Source: Vicia villosa (taxonomy: Eukaryota > Streptophyta > Magnoliopsida > Fabales > Fabaceae). Taken from it: a stretch of 64,000 nucleotides of DNA. Position numbers and translations under genes: made by a program. Location of the stretch: assembly GCF_029867415.1 (NCBI RefSeq), contig NC_081180.1:232924625-232988624 (forward strand), read 5' to 3'. The notes beneath the pieces are model-generated. The model did no database searches. It was not told where the DNA came from and saw nothing but the letters and a program-made list of their open reading frames with translations. Shown piece after piece: positions 11,219 through 23,975 of this stretch (positions within the stretch are counted from its first letter, which is position 1; each line of letters starts with the position of its first letter).

Positions 11219-13092
11219 ACAAGCTATTCAGATCCTAAGGACACGAAGTTTGCAGCCACAAAACTCATAATCCGAATCAAAAATTCTCCAAAAAAACCTC
11301 AAGTATCAATTCTACATTACATGCCAATTCAAGGACTTTTATTGCTTCCAATAGGATCCCTGAAGAACACTGAACGATCCTCAATCACTTTCGAGTCACA
11401 AATCTTCCAGAATCGAGCACTGTAAGTCACTTTTAACCAAAACTTAAATTGAATCGATTCTGCAAATTCACGCATCATCATTAATTTTAATCCATATATT
11501 TGTGTTTATTATGGTGTAATGATCGATTCTGGAGGTTTATACGTGTTATCGTGCCGTTTGGAGCGATATGCCATTATTAGGGTTTTGGTTTCAATTTAGG
11601 TTTTTTTTATACAAGCAAAATTAGGTTAAAGTAATGCCATAGCCAGGTTCGCAAGGATCATACGATCACATTGATGGAGGTCCGCCAAATTTCCGTTGCG
11701 TTTTAGCCCTATTCGCTATTTTTAGTTTTGAGATGCAGGTTTTTTATAGCGCTTCGAGCAAAAAAGCGCTGTAAAAGGATTAGTTGCAGGTTGCTCTTGG
11801 AGAAGATGACTGCATGGCGCAGTCTGATTGGGCAGATTCAAATTTCGCGCGCGTGTTTTGGGAAGCTGGTACAGGTGGATCGCACGCGTTATGAAACACG
11901 CGTTATGGTGTTCCCTCAGCATCTGGGCCATTCGTTCGCTCTCCCAGATGATCCAACGCATCCTGAAGCGAGGTCGCACCGTAGACTTCAAGCGCGCGCC
12001 GTACCGGATCAAAAAGTTAAGTTCCCAATTTTTTTTTGTTTTTTTACACAGCCACGTTTTAACATATATATATATATTATTGTTTTTTTTCTTCTTTTCT
12101 TCTTATTTTTATCTTTTAAAAAAAATTATACATATATTTCATAAAACCTAATTTTTTTTTTATATATACTTATCCATTCATATTTTTTATAATTTATTCC
12201 CTTCCTTTTATTTAATTATTTAAATTGGTTTGTTTTATTAAAATGCTATTTATTTATTTGAATTGTAGTAATTCTATTTAAATTAAAAATTCACACATAT
12301 ATTATTTAACTCATAAAGAAATTATTTTGCTTCCGATCTAATTTTTTGATCCCGATTTAAATAATTAGGTCGCAAGACCAATAATTAATTAAATCATTCG
12401 TGGTTTTTTTTATTTCAATTCGTACCCTAATCAATTTTTACGAGATCATGCCATACACTGATTTTTATTTTCTTTTGTGCATGATCAGGGTTAGCAACAT
12501 GATTCGCCTCGAGTGCGCGCCTTCGACAAACCCCAAAGTTAAGTAATTTATTTCTAAATTCAATTTGAATTTTTAGTTATGTTATTTTATTTTAGGGTTC
12601 GCTTTGCGTTCACCCTCTCTTTCTGCCTTGCCTTTCAGGGTCAACCCCAAAAGCAACCTCCGACTCTAACCATATCAGATCAAATCCAAATCAAAGCTAA
12701 GTATTATTTATTATTCATTATTAATTTACTTATCTTTTATTTTATTGGGGTTAACCCTAATTGTTCCCGAACCGATAATGCACTCACCCTCTTTTGGTTT
12801 GCCATTTTTCTTTCTTTTTCTTTCAGGGATTGTCAAATGCCAAAGCTACGTCATTGGTAACCCTAAACCTCATTTTATTTTATGCTTTTTTTATTATTAT
12901 TACTTGTGTCAAACCCTGATAAGGGATCCGCTGGTTACAATTTCCCGCCCCTTTTATTGCTTTATATTATTATATATTGCGTGGTTAGTAATCTTAGGGA
13001 GTGCAAGCCTTAAACTGAATTAGAATAACTAATTATAAGATAAATAACTGAACTGAACCACGTGATTGATGCACACACGCACGCTTTTTGGG

Positions 13093-13172
13093 TAACCCTC
13101 TCTGTTGCCTGTTGCCGCTTTTTGGGTAACCCTCTCTGTTGCCTGTTGCCTGTTGCCTTGTTGCCTGTTGCC
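13093..13172 (+). repeat. GTTGCCT short tandem repeats in LTR G
   Basis: The unit TTTTTGGGTAACCCTCTCTG followed by GTTGCCTGTTGCC occurs twice, and the heptamer GTTGCCT recurs several more times. It lies in the transcribed part of the LTR. No function is evident. Confidence 0.7.
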
Positions 13173-13870
13173 TTTGTGTTTTTGCAGAATAAGCCGCGTC
13201 CCTCGAATTCGAGGATACCTCAGCCATGTTGCCTCGATAAAAAGGTCACGACCCTAATGATGCTGCCTTCGATACACAAATGACCTCGACCCTCGGATGT
13301 TGCCTACGAAAAAGGCTGAGGTATCTTCTGGCTGCCTACGAAAGATGGCTTATTCTGGTCCTTGCCTTAGACTACCTGCCCCTCTATGGCATGGGACAGT
13401 CTTATGGCAAAGGATGCTTCGACGACCCTTCAACCTCCAAACGAAAGGTTTCCTGCCCTCTTATGGCAAGGATAGACCCTTTCATTCTGAAAGGCTAAAA
13501 AGAGACCTATCATCTGAGTTTAAGGTAATTGCCCCTAATTGCCTTGCAATGCTCAAACCTTTTTATTATATTCTTTCTCATAATTTTTCAAAAGGGCAAC
13601 GCTTATTCACAAGCTAAAGTCCCTATCTCTTTCATCTACATTTTCTAAACAAACGAGCAAGCAAAGCAATTAAGAGCCCATGGAAAACCATGGATGCAAA
13701 GGGTGCCTTACACCTTCCCTTTGCATAAATTACCCCCCGAACTCAGTTTTCTTAAAAGGTTTTTTTCTGTTTCTTTTTGCCTTTCTGAATTTGTTTGGAT
13801 AAAATAAAAGTCGGTGGCGACTCTTGCTTACCGCGACATTTCGATATAAAAGTCAGTTCACCGTATTACA

Positions 13871-14889
13871 GTATGGATGCTATTCCAGGCGCTCCTCACT
13901 TTTTCTAGACCCTTTGGATCGATTCCCTTCTCAAAGAAAACAGATTCGAATATCTCTTTGTCCAAAGGCTTGTCCTCAAGTGCAAAACCCAACTGACGCA
14001 GCGCTAGCTTAGGATTATAATTGATAACACCTTTCGTTCCTATGAGGGGAACATTGTCAAAAGTACCACAACTAGTTATAACTTCCTTTATGCTCATTCC
14101 GATATGACACCAGACAATGTCGTTTGCTGTAAGCCCCATGATCTTTTGAGACCACTTTTGAGTAGAAGTAACGAAAGGACCACTTGCAGGTAGGTGGGAC
14201 TTAAACTAGGTGTATAACAACGGCAAACAATTTCATATGGCTCCTCCTTTTCCATATCGAGAATGAATGGAATAGTACGTATCGGCTAGCAAAGTAGGGA
14301 CCAGATTCTTATCCACAAAAAGACATATAGCGGCCAGATCAACGAACTTGTGAATGTTAGGGAACATCAGGATCCCATAAATCAAAATGGCCAGAAGGGC
14401 GTTGAAAGCTTCCCACATCTTTTTGTTAGCCGACTCTTGGGCCTTTTCAATCAAGAAACTCATATAGAAACCATGAGCGTTACCATTCTTCTTCCAATTT
14501 CCATGAACGTCTCCTATGCTCAAATAAAGAGCGTTGGCAATGTAATCCAAATCAGGCTCTTCTGGGACACAAACAAAAGGAACCTTGCGTTGAATTTTGA
14601 TATTGAGAAAGTGAGAGTACTCCTCGAGAGTGGGAGCCAACTGATAGCCTGGGAAGGTGAAACAACGCAAGTCGGGATCATAGAACTGGAGAAGAGTAGA
14701 TAATGCCCATTCGTCGACATGTGAGTACAAAAGAGTCAAGATGTTTCCGTAATTCTCAGTGAACACAGTTTTATTATGACCAGTAATCAATCCACCCAAC
14801 TGTCTTAACTGAATCATGCCTTCACGATGGAAACTGTAAGTGTGAGTACACCTTGTAGCTTCTCTGGTAGCGGTCACGTTGTTAGCCAT
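13871..14889 (-). pseudogene. Broken ORF1 of element B (Ogre ORF1 family)
   Basis: This minus-strand frame starts at ATG 14889. It resembles element D's ORF1 over its length: for example FYDPDLRCFTFPGYQLAPTL here against FFDPEHHCFTFPDYQLVPTL in D. Ogre ORF1 precedes gag and has no proven function; databases tend to label this domain as plant-mobile-domain-like or a DUF. Two in-frame stops lie in the 14160-14240 interval, just after a GKGGAI motif. The frame ends where element G begins (13870), about three quarters along the D protein. The roughly 795 bp to its 5' side is the element B leader. Confidence 0.8.
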
Positions 14890-15663
14890 CCTGAATGAAA
14901 AGTAATAACCTCAGATACCCTGAAAAATGGCATGCATATGAGAGATAATACTATTTTTTCTTTTCCTTTTTTTTTCTTTTTTTTTATTACATCTTTTCTT
15001 CTCTTCTTTTTTTTTTTTTGGAAATTAAATATGCCATGATGAAAATGATGCAATGGAGGTTCCCCCGACGTGGGAGAGTTGTTGTGTTGTCTCTGAGCAG
15101 AATCGGATGTCATAAGATCAAAGGTCCGGCATTGGTACCACACAGCCATAAGAACAACAGTCCCCAACAGAACAGAATAGTCACCAACGATACCTGTCAT
15201 GTATATCCCTCCCCACTCACAGGTGAATCTAGGTCAAGGTAGGTTAAAGAAAGTCAACAGAGGATTGAAAGTAGGCGTAATCATACGATATTGCCTCTTT
15301 CAACCAAGCTCTGCCCGTGGATACATGACCGGATCAATCAGACATACGTCTTCTGTCCGTCATGGCCACTCTGTTCCTAGTTCCTAAGGTATCACTCATG
15401 GCCTGGGTATTGGGCCTTTTACCTCATAGAATCATCCCACCCAACCTGCAAACAGAGAGAAAATATGTGCCCCCCACGGGGACCCATAATATAGTCCAGA
15501 TGCATGCGGAAAGTAAACATGATATGCAAATAGGAAATGAACATGATATACAATCATATATACACAATGTAAACACATAAACAAATAAATAAACACCCAA
15601 TAAAAGAAACAAACAAAGGCTAGGATCGACTCGCTAAGAATGGACCAGCACAGGTCTATCAAC
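14890..15663 (-). mobile_element. Leader of element B
   Basis: This untranslated stretch lies between the primer site and ORF1. It includes a long T-rich tract (14950-15020) and a block shared almost base for base with element A's leader (1440-1900). No open frame of note occurs in it. Confidence 0.75.
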
Positions 15664-15682
15664 ATCCCCAGCAGAGTCGCCA
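15664..15682 (-). other. Primer-binding site of element B
   Basis: On the minus strand TGGCGACTCTGCTGGGGAT follows the LTR after two bases. It matches the sites of elements A and D and is of the tRNA-Arg type. Confidence 0.8.
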
Positions 15683-16329
15683 GCTGTCGCACGCTCGCGA
15701 AAAATGAACAGAGTCGCCACCAATATATTTATCCCATAAGGGAAAGGAATACCAGGAAACCTAACAAAGGGTAAGAACAAGGTCTTTCGACCAGAGAATC
15801 TAGGAACGGGAGTCGGTTACGCGAGGGGAAGGTATTAGCACCCCTCGCACCCATCGTACTCGATGGTATCCACCTATGTTTGCTTCTGTCTAAAGGGTGT
15901 GTACTATGTCTATGTCTATATGCGAATGAATGCAGAATGTAGGGAAAATAAAGAATTGTACTCGCACGGGCCCTACCCCGCTGCCTACGTATCCTTTTCA
16001 GGAATCAGAGTTACCGTAGCTCGGCTCAAGATTTTCTGTTTGTTTTGTGTTTTTTAGTTGGGCGGAGTTAACGTTCGCACTCTTGCATAAGGGACGACCT
16101 ACGATGCGATCGAGCGGAACTAACAGTGCCCTTAGGTGTCAACGAGGCAAGAGAAAAAGAAATAATTGGTTTGTGTCTTTTAGGGTAATTCCATGATGAC
16201 GAAAACCTACTACAAGGCTTCGCATCACTTCCTCACTTTGTTTTAAATCTGATCATTTATTAGTGTTTTATGCGTTTTTGATTGGTGTTTTTTAAGGGGA
16301 TTTATCTATGACTTATATCATACCAAAAA

Positions 16330-16650
16330 GCTTTTGTTCTTTGAGTATTTAGAGAATGCACACCAAGGCCTACACCTTAATCGTTTCTCTAAATAGCGAC
16401 TAAGAAATACACCGAGGCCTCACACCTCAATCATTTCTTTTCCGCTAAGTAAAAGAAATACAAAAAGAAGTTCCTTTTTTTGTGAATATTTAGAGAATGC
16501 ACATCGAGGCCTACGCCACAATCGTTTCTCTAAATAACAGTTAAGAAATACACTGAGGCCTCACACCTCAATCATTTCTTCTCCGCTAAGTAGAAAAGAA
16601 CATACATCGGGGCCTATGCCCCAATCATTTCTTTCCTACTATGAAAAATA
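16330..16650 (-). repeat. Hairpin-repeat array in LTR B
   Basis: Five or so units have outer arms such as AAGAAATAC...ATTTCTT or AGAGAA...TTTCTCT around an inner GAGGCC...CCTC pairing. Architecture equals the arrays in LTRs A and E but the interior sequence differs. It lies in the transcribed part of the LTR. Confidence 0.7.
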
Positions 16651-18578
16651 GTAGCGGTATGATCCTTGTCGGTATTTATTAAGTATTTTAAAAGTTGAAA
16701 AGAAAAAGAAAATGAGAAGGGAACTATTTCTAAATTCTAATCTAAGTTGTCTATACAAGGGAATCAAAATAATAAAAGCTATACAATTTATTAAAAGAAA
16801 CTACACATGTGATATATAAAGGGAAGTCAATATACGGAAAATAAAATTGAGAACTATGACGAGTAAATGGTATTCACAAACACATATATATCGATTAAAT
16901 CTATACAAAAAAATCAAGACTAAAAATCAATTCCTAAGTCTATTAAAGGATTATTTACAAGGAAATATTAAAACAAAATATATTCAAGTGTTGTAAAAGA
17001 AAAGATTTATTAAAAGGATTAAAACAATTAGAAAAAAATAACAAAAATCAAGGCAATTATTTAATTGACCTAACATATCTAAAAACAATTTTTTATGTAT
17101 TTTTATTTGATTTAAAAAAGAATTATGAGCTAAAAGTAAAAAGAAAACAAAAATTAAAAGAAAAATGAAATCTAGACTGCCTGGGGGTGTGTTAGCAGTT
17201 TTCTAATGAACTAAAATCAATTAACAGCAATTCTGGGCTTAAACAGGGGGTGTGAGAAACAGGGGCGCTCAGGCCCAATCCATCAAGGGAGCGTGTACAT
17301 TATCAAAGCAGGGGTGTTGCCAGAAATGTTCATAAGCCCAAAGATCTCGTGACCCAACTACATCACCCATTTCCTTTTATTCCATTTATTCAGCCTTTAT
17401 TTTTATGTCATATGGTATTTTTTTATGTATGAAACATGACATTTAGCACACACAGTATATCAATTGGTCAAAGTGAAGTTTAAGTCATATAAAACAAAAA
17501 AACTCCCCAGCCAATCATAACACGCCACAATGTTGTCCCCATCATATGAATAAGACAAAATAACACACTAAATGGGAAATAAAAGCCAATAAGGCTCAGC
17601 CACGAATGCCAAACGGGAGGAAGCCATGAGGAACATGCAGACGCCGGAGCTAGGGCTCCGGCCGTCTTCTCCGACAGTCTCACGGCGGCGCAACGCATTA
17701 ATTTCCAGAAATTAACGAAATCGACACCGTTCCACTCAGTTTTCAACACTAATTACAAATATGGTCTTAGATTTGACTGATTACTCCTCTAGCATGCTAA
17801 CCGAGCCATGCTTCTAAAATCCTAACTTCATTGAACTCAACCAAAACGTATACTAATGATATCAAAGTGATCTCTACGACGTACATAGCTCAGGCATGCG
17901 GTTCAAACGCTTTTACAAACATCATTACGCACAAACCGAAATCAACGCTTCAAGATTCATAAGATTGAATATGATATGCACAGGCATATTATCTAAGATG
18001 CAGAGAGGTTCATAAATCTTACCTGTTGACGATTCTAGAATCAAGTTGCAAATATAGCTCTACGATTTCTTCACCACTTGAATGAGATGAAGATGACGGT
18101 GCTTAAGATCTGAATCCAATCTTAATCTCTGAACGAGCACAGGCTTGGTGAAGGTGATGTTCAGATGTGAAACTCGATGCTGATGAGGATGGAAGTTGGA
18201 TCTTTGTATGATGCTGGCGCAATGGCTATGATGATGGAGGTTAGGATGGTGAAGTGGTGAATCTGAAGCTTGGTGTTGAAGCTTTGTGAAGTTTGATGGA
18301 AGATGATGCAAGTTGGTTGAAGATGTGGTGGTGGTTGGAGAGTGATGATGGGGAAGAAGGTGGTTGATGGTGGAGGAGAGTGGTGGTTGATGGTGGAGAG
18401 AGAAACAGTTGTGGTGGTTAGGTAGTGATGAAGAAGTTTGTTACAAAGTGTAACAAACTCTATTTCTTTTGTAGAGAGAGTGAAGAGAGAATCGTGAAGC
18501 GAGGGAAGAGAGAATAATGAGAGGTTTGTGAAAACTGGGAAAAGAGAGTGTATGCCCTTGAGTTTGTGAAGGCTTTTA

Positions 18579-18590
18579 ATATATATATAG
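18579..18590 (-). promoter_or_regulatory. Likely TATA box of LTR B
   Basis: The minus strand reads CTATATATATATTAAAAG about 1.9 kb into the LTR. It is AT-rich and could be fortuitous, but it sits at the expected depth. Confidence 0.4.
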
Positions 18591-20486
18591 GGTGGTGAGA
18601 TCGCATGGAGAGTTATGGTGGAGTGTCCTGTAGTGTATCATTCTCTCATGCTCAATGAACAAGCTTGTGTATTTGGAGCAAATACCCCACGTGACTTTTA
18701 TTAACATTGCATGGCTTTGCATGGTCACTTGGGGCAACATGTTTTGACTTGGCTATGGCAAACTGTTTTGGCAAACATTTAGAATGGCCATGTTTGTGCT
18801 ATCATATCTCTCTCATTGAGTTACTAATAGGCTCAAATTCATGATCAATGTGAAGAAGACGTGGAGAGGAATGATGTTGGTGTTAGGATTGTCTCGAAAA
18901 AAGTCTTCGTGTGCGTGAAAAATAAACCTCAAAATAATGTGTTCACAACTGCCTGCATTTGAGGACCTGGGCCAGACCTGACTTGCCCATTCAAGCATTC
19001 GCGAGTAACCAACTTTGCACATCCTCAACTCCTTAACCAGGCGTTCAAATGATATATTTCTTTGACCCTTAGATAGAGGACATGGGATAGAATAGGATGA
19101 TGTTTCCTTAGAGCCCTGGAAACACTTGTAGCTTCTTAAAAATTGATTCAAAGATGGAACACCAACTGCTTGACGAAATGCATCGCGTGTGACCTGGAGA
19201 GTGGCCCATACGTTTGGCAGTGTGTGACTTGGCAAGGGTGCAACTTTGGAGGTTCGTAGATGACTCAATATTCATCCACATGGCTTGGTTATTGACTTAT
19301 TGAATAGAGCACACGGAGGGGAACATATGCATACCAAGATTCCATCAATAGCTCACGTGTATATCTCTAAAATCAAGCTGGAATTTGGCACGCCACATGT
19401 TTGATACAATGCCTGGTCATGACCTGGAAATCTATCATGCAACTTTGGTTTCAACAACTATGAACACCCAACTTCTCTCATCCATATCTCTTTATCTAGA
19501 ATTCAAATGAGAAAACCTCCAACTACAAAGTTGTAGATTCATATGAAATAAACAACTTTGTTGTTGAATTTGTTTTAAATTGAATTTTGGATCTAGGTGA
19601 AAAGTATGCTTGAAGTTGACTGATCATCATGCCAAAAATGTCAAAAAATTTCTAAGTGTAGAACTCTCCTTTAATGGGATTTTCAATCTTTTCAGCTTTG
19701 TATCTTTTCAACCATGATTCAAATGGAAAAACTCTGAACTACAAAGTTGTAGTATGCCATGAGTTGAACAACTTTTATGTTGACCTTATTTTAAGATTTT
19801 GCCATTATCCACGTATAAATTAGCCATGAAGTGAGCTAGTCAACCAACTCCAAATCCTCAAATATTTTTCTAAGTATTTTTCCTTTCCACTTTTGGCGCT
19901 TCATAAATCAACTAATTTTCTATTTTGGGCAATTTTGAGAAATTCTTGATTTTATTTATTCCATTGACTTTCCTTGACTGATTTTCCACCAAAAGTCAAT
20001 ATTTGACAATTGACCTTGATTTTGACTAAAAGTCAACTGTTCTGATTTTTCTCCGATCTTAAAGAAATCCCGATTAATCAACTTCTAACCAAATGGAAAT
20101 CAACTGAACGCCTCCACACGGTCATCATACCGTCTTTTCTCATAAAATCAGCTCTTGATCAATGTTTTGACCAAAAAGTCAACTGTGTTGACTTTGGTCA
20201 AGAAACCCTAATTTGGAATAATCAGGTGAACAGTAGGTTCGTATTTTCTAACCAACGTTCTGACTTGAAGGTGAGGAAACCTTGATTCAAGGGTGCTCTC
20301 AGAAGAATAATGCCCTAAGGCCAGACCTCGGACCTTTATATTTAATCGGAAGTTCTTTGCGTCAGGAGCTCCTCCTTGAAATAGTGACCATGATATGAAT
20401 GCGTGAATTGGGCCATGACCTAAATGATGTATGCATATGGATTTTAAGCCAGATAAATAAGGGTAGGACAAATTTGGGGTATGACA

Positions 20487-20848
20487 AACGTTCCACTACT
20501 AAAAGTAATAAAAACAAGAAAAAAACACCACACTTAAAGCTACGCAAAAAAAGTAAAGAAAATAACAGATGAACCACCCCCACCCCCACTAAGATGAAAA
20601 AGTTTTTAGTAAAAATGTAGGAACTCCGTGATAATCCACTGGAGTTAAATGTGGTAGAATCAGGCTGTATCTTTTAGGCAAACTGAACTTGACAGGAAGT
20701 AAACAATCTAGTTAAACTGAACTTGAATTTCAGGCCTAATTCACAGACAAAATTGATGTGTAAGGTGGCCTATAAGGATATGATCTAAACACACAGAATA
20801 AACAAACTGCTAACCTTAAAATTTCTCAACACAATCCAAGCTATAAGG
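20487..20848. other. Flanking DNA between LTR B and solo LTR E
   Basis: This 362-bp stretch is outside every LTR boundary I can define and has no recognisable coding or repeat content apart from A-rich runs. With 24698-25811 it forms the older background into which B, E and C inserted. Confidence 0.5.
20844..20848. repeat. Target-site duplication of solo LTR E, left copy
   Basis: TAAGG directly precedes the LTR start and is repeated exactly at 24693-24697. Confidence 0.9.
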
Positions 20849-22203
20849 TGTTGCACCCCAAAATTTGCCCATCTAATTATTTTTAATTGACTTACATTTC
20901 TCATTCATTTACATCTTAGGTCATCAATAAAATCATGCATCATTAAACAACCATTGGCATTGGAATCAAAAATCTTAAATCATTAAAGTTTCACTGGTTA
21001 TATACTTCGAGACTAATTCTTCTTCAAGGATTTCTTCAAAGTATTATAGTGGTGGTAGATTGAAATATGAGTGCTACAATATAGAGGATTGACTTCTTCA
21101 TTCATTTTAATACAATTCTTGGTTTTTATCATATACTTGTTACTTCAAAGGAGAGTTAATTTGGGATTCATTGAGAAGTGAGGACCAATTGAGACAATAT
21201 TATGGAGAAGCATTTCATTCAAGACAAGATCAAAATTCAAGTGGAAATCAAACAAGTTTATTTCTTCCTTAGCTAGTTCATCCATGGATTTTGATATTTA
21301 TTCATTATTACACCAAGAGTTTTCTACAAAGATTCATTTCACGATTTTCAAACAGAAGGAGCTTTTTAATCATTCAAATGCAATAGTGTTTCAAGTACAT
21401 TCATCATTCAAGTTCAAATTATTAAGTACAAATCTCTATCACCTACAAATCATGTCTGCCATTTGTTACATGTACAAAAAAGGGCTACAAACACATTTTT
21501 AATCTAAGTTAACCAGAGTCACTAGCCCTATCTTGTTTTCAAGTATGCTTTGGTTCGTTCTCGTCAAGTCGTTGCTACTTCAGCTTCATAACTTTGCTCA
21601 CACCAATCTTTACGTCATGTCTATATTCAAAAGGAACCGCAACTCCACACTACACAAAACCCGCAGCCCTGCATTAACCCTTTTAGCACTCTGCATAATT
21701 CAACACCTTTGCTGCCAATTCGAACAACTCTGCTGCAAATTGTAAAAGGACCCGCAGCCGGCACTCTGCATATAAAAAAAGGGTTCAGCACTAAGCAAAA
21801 ACAAAATACCAGCAAAGTATATAAGCCTTAACTCCAGTTCTGCATAAGAAACAAATGCATACATCCATAACCAGCCACACATATCAGAACCCATACATGC
21901 TCATAGTTCACCATTACTTCAAACATCAATAACAGAAAAAAAAAACAGAGTTTCCCAACTGATTCAACTAACCTGCCTTTTCTTTAATCTTCTAACAGAA
22001 TTCAGTTACTACCTAACAAAATTTCAACCAAGTCATAACAGAAAACCAACTGTCAATAACAGGATCCTAACCATTCTTAACTAACCTAACCACTTCATAA
22101 CTAACCAATCCTAACAATCCTAACTAACCATAACAGAACTAACAGAAGATAACAGAAAGATTTTTGGGGAAGAGAATTTACCTCAGATTCAATCTCCTCC
22201 ACT

Positions 22204-22212
22204 TCTATAAAA
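22204..22212 (+). promoter_or_regulatory. Likely TATA box of LTR E
   Basis: TCTATAAAA lies about 1.36 kb into the LTR. LTR A has the equivalent CTATAAAG. Confidence 0.5.
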
Positions 22213-23825
22213 CCAGAACCACCACCAATTCAGAAGCTCCACCATTTTTGATCCTCACCTTCTTCAATCACCTTCTTCACTTCTCACTACCATCTTCATC
22301 CTTCACTTCACTTCTCAATCTCTCTTGATTCATTCATCTTCATTCTATCTCATTCACTCTCCTCAATCTTCATCTTCAACCACCAATTCATCACCTTCGT
22401 GTAATTTTCAACCTGCAGAAAAACAAGAAAAGAGAAAACCAATTATAACAGATATCTTCGCCATTACACACATACTCCCACCTTCATCTTCAATCTCTCA
22501 AAACCTGCACTATACGCTCTGCAAACAAAAGCCACTGGAACTTCACGTTGAAGCTGCAATCGAGCTTGAGTTAAAAACTCCATCAATCATCGCCCTCAAC
22601 ATCTCTCGCTCTCTATTTACTCTCAATACACAGAAATCAAAACTAACAAAGAAGAAGAAGAAGCAGTTGTGAACATAAGAAATTGAGTTTACCAGAGTCA
22701 AAGACCTCTACAACTTCTCTGTTGCGTTTATTTCGCCTTGCTCCGTCGCGTTGAATTCATTTCTCCGTTTGGATAAAGGGAGGTGAACAAAGAAGTAGGA
22801 GGCGAAGGAGAGTGAGGCCGAGAAAGGAGTTTGTCGATGTAGGTTTTCATCACGGTGGTGTGTCGGATTTTGATCGGAGAAAAGCTTCAGTTCGTCATCG
22901 CTGTTCGCTCACGAAGAAGAATAGGAAGCTGATTCGTCGTATCCGGTAACCCTAATCCCAATCTGTTCCTTTTATGATATTTTATTTATTTAATCATTTT
23001 TTCTTTTTTTTTATATAACAATAAAATGAATCTTGGGCCAGATCGTTTTCTGCACCCCCACTGGCCCATATTTCTTTATAAAAATGCTGTCAAGCTAAAT
23101 AGAAAACTCTTGGGCCATGGTCACGATTTGCTCTGAGCCCACACCATTTTTGCTGAACAAAAACAATAAAAAAATTAAAGACAAGCTATGGGCCTGATTC
23201 GCTAATCCTTTACCCCCTGTGGCCCGTCACTGCCATTTTTGGCTAGAGAAAATCTGTAACAAAAAAAGATCTTGCAGGGCCAACACCCTGGGCCCGACAC
23301 TTGTTATTCACACCACTAATTTCAATTTGTCACCCCCTGTTTCCATTGCATCTTAATTTAGGTTTAATTAGATTTCTAACAATTTTCTTTAGGTGATAAA
23401 TGCTAATTTTTCTCTTATTAATTCTTAGACCTTAATACAATTTTGACACATAAAAAATAATCACAAAAATATTAGTTTAGGCTTGTATTTTAATTCTTTT
23501 GCTTGATTAGAATCCTTGTTTTTGCATTATAAAAATCATAAAAATAAATAGTCCTCTTAATCCAATTTTTGTACTATATTTTGAATCATGCTTTTGTACT
23601 ATTTTGTATAATCATGTATCTTACTTATGACTTCCAAATGTGACTTTATTTTCATGTCTCTTTAATTCCTAACTTTAGGTAGAAACCATGATAACATTAG
23701 GATCTAGAAATTCCCTTTTAAACACTTAGGCTAGTTACTTCATTTTAGGCTAGTTTTCCTTTCCTTTTTCTTTTCAACATTAAAACATGTAATAAAGGAA
23801 GAGGCAGATCACACTTCACTAAAAG

Positions 23826-23975
23826 TGGGAGAGAAATGAGTGGGATTTATTCCCTAATCTGTTTCTCAACCACTTAGTGGGAGAGAAATGAGAGGGATCC
23901 ATTCCCTAATCCGTTTCTCGATCACTATGTAGAGAAATGAGTGGGATTTATTCCCTAATCTGTTTCTCTACCATT
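23826..23975 (+). repeat. Hairpin repeats in solo LTR E
   Basis: Three units of the form GAGAAATGAGTGGGATTTAT...CTGTTTCTC occur, the reverse complement of the units in LTR A. The outer GAGAAA/TTTCTC arms and inner GGGA/TCCC pairing are kept. Confidence 0.75.

Larger units (their letters stand above)
10048..13870 (+). mobile_element. 3' LTR of element G (plus strand)
   Basis: The LTR begins TGTCATACCCCAAAATTTTC and ends ...TTCACCGTATTACA, 3,823 bp. The polypurine tract on its left shows it is a 3' LTR. Inside are a cluster of TTGAC/GTCAA motifs (10245-10500), a TATA box at 11210, a hairpin TATAGCGCTT...AAGCGCTGTA (11749-11781), GTTGCCT tandem repeats (about 13095-13170), a U5 stem-loop (13694-13726) and a U5 primer-site echo (13815-13824). 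It joins the broken ORF1 of element B at 13871 with flank GTATG. The exact end is placed by comparison with the U5 of other LTRs. Confidence 0.8.
15685..20486 (-). mobile_element. 5' LTR of element B (minus strand)
   Basis: The minus strand begins TGTCATACCCCAAATTTGTC and ends ...TCGCGAGCGTGCGACA, 4,802 bp. Its 3' terminus matches LTRs A and E while its 5' terminus matches LTR G. Features are a TTGAC-rich U3 segment (19980-20200), a TATATATATT box at 18579-18590, a hairpin array at 16330-16650, a perfect U5 stem-loop at 15821-15848 and a U5 primer-site echo at 15709-15719. The flanking bases on the right are AACGT; the partner duplication is not in view. No credible gene lies in it. Confidence 0.85.

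Noticed and set aside
11728..12151. Overlapping 107- and 138-codon frames in LTR G
   Set aside because: Composition is that of non-coding LTR with T-rich tails. No related frame is found in other LTRs and no family is recognised.
13858..13870. Extension of element B's ORF1 into the last bases of LTR G
   Set aside because: The frame runs a few codons into the LTR by chance. Similarity to D's ORF1 ends at the junction.
17480..17749. 89-codon hydrophobic open frame in LTR B (minus)
   Set aside because: Single copy with no homologue in LTRs A or E, so there is no evidence of coding constraint.
22325..22672. 115-codon open frame in solo LTR E
   Set aside because: Low-complexity Ser/Lys-rich translation, not preserved in the same-family LTR A.
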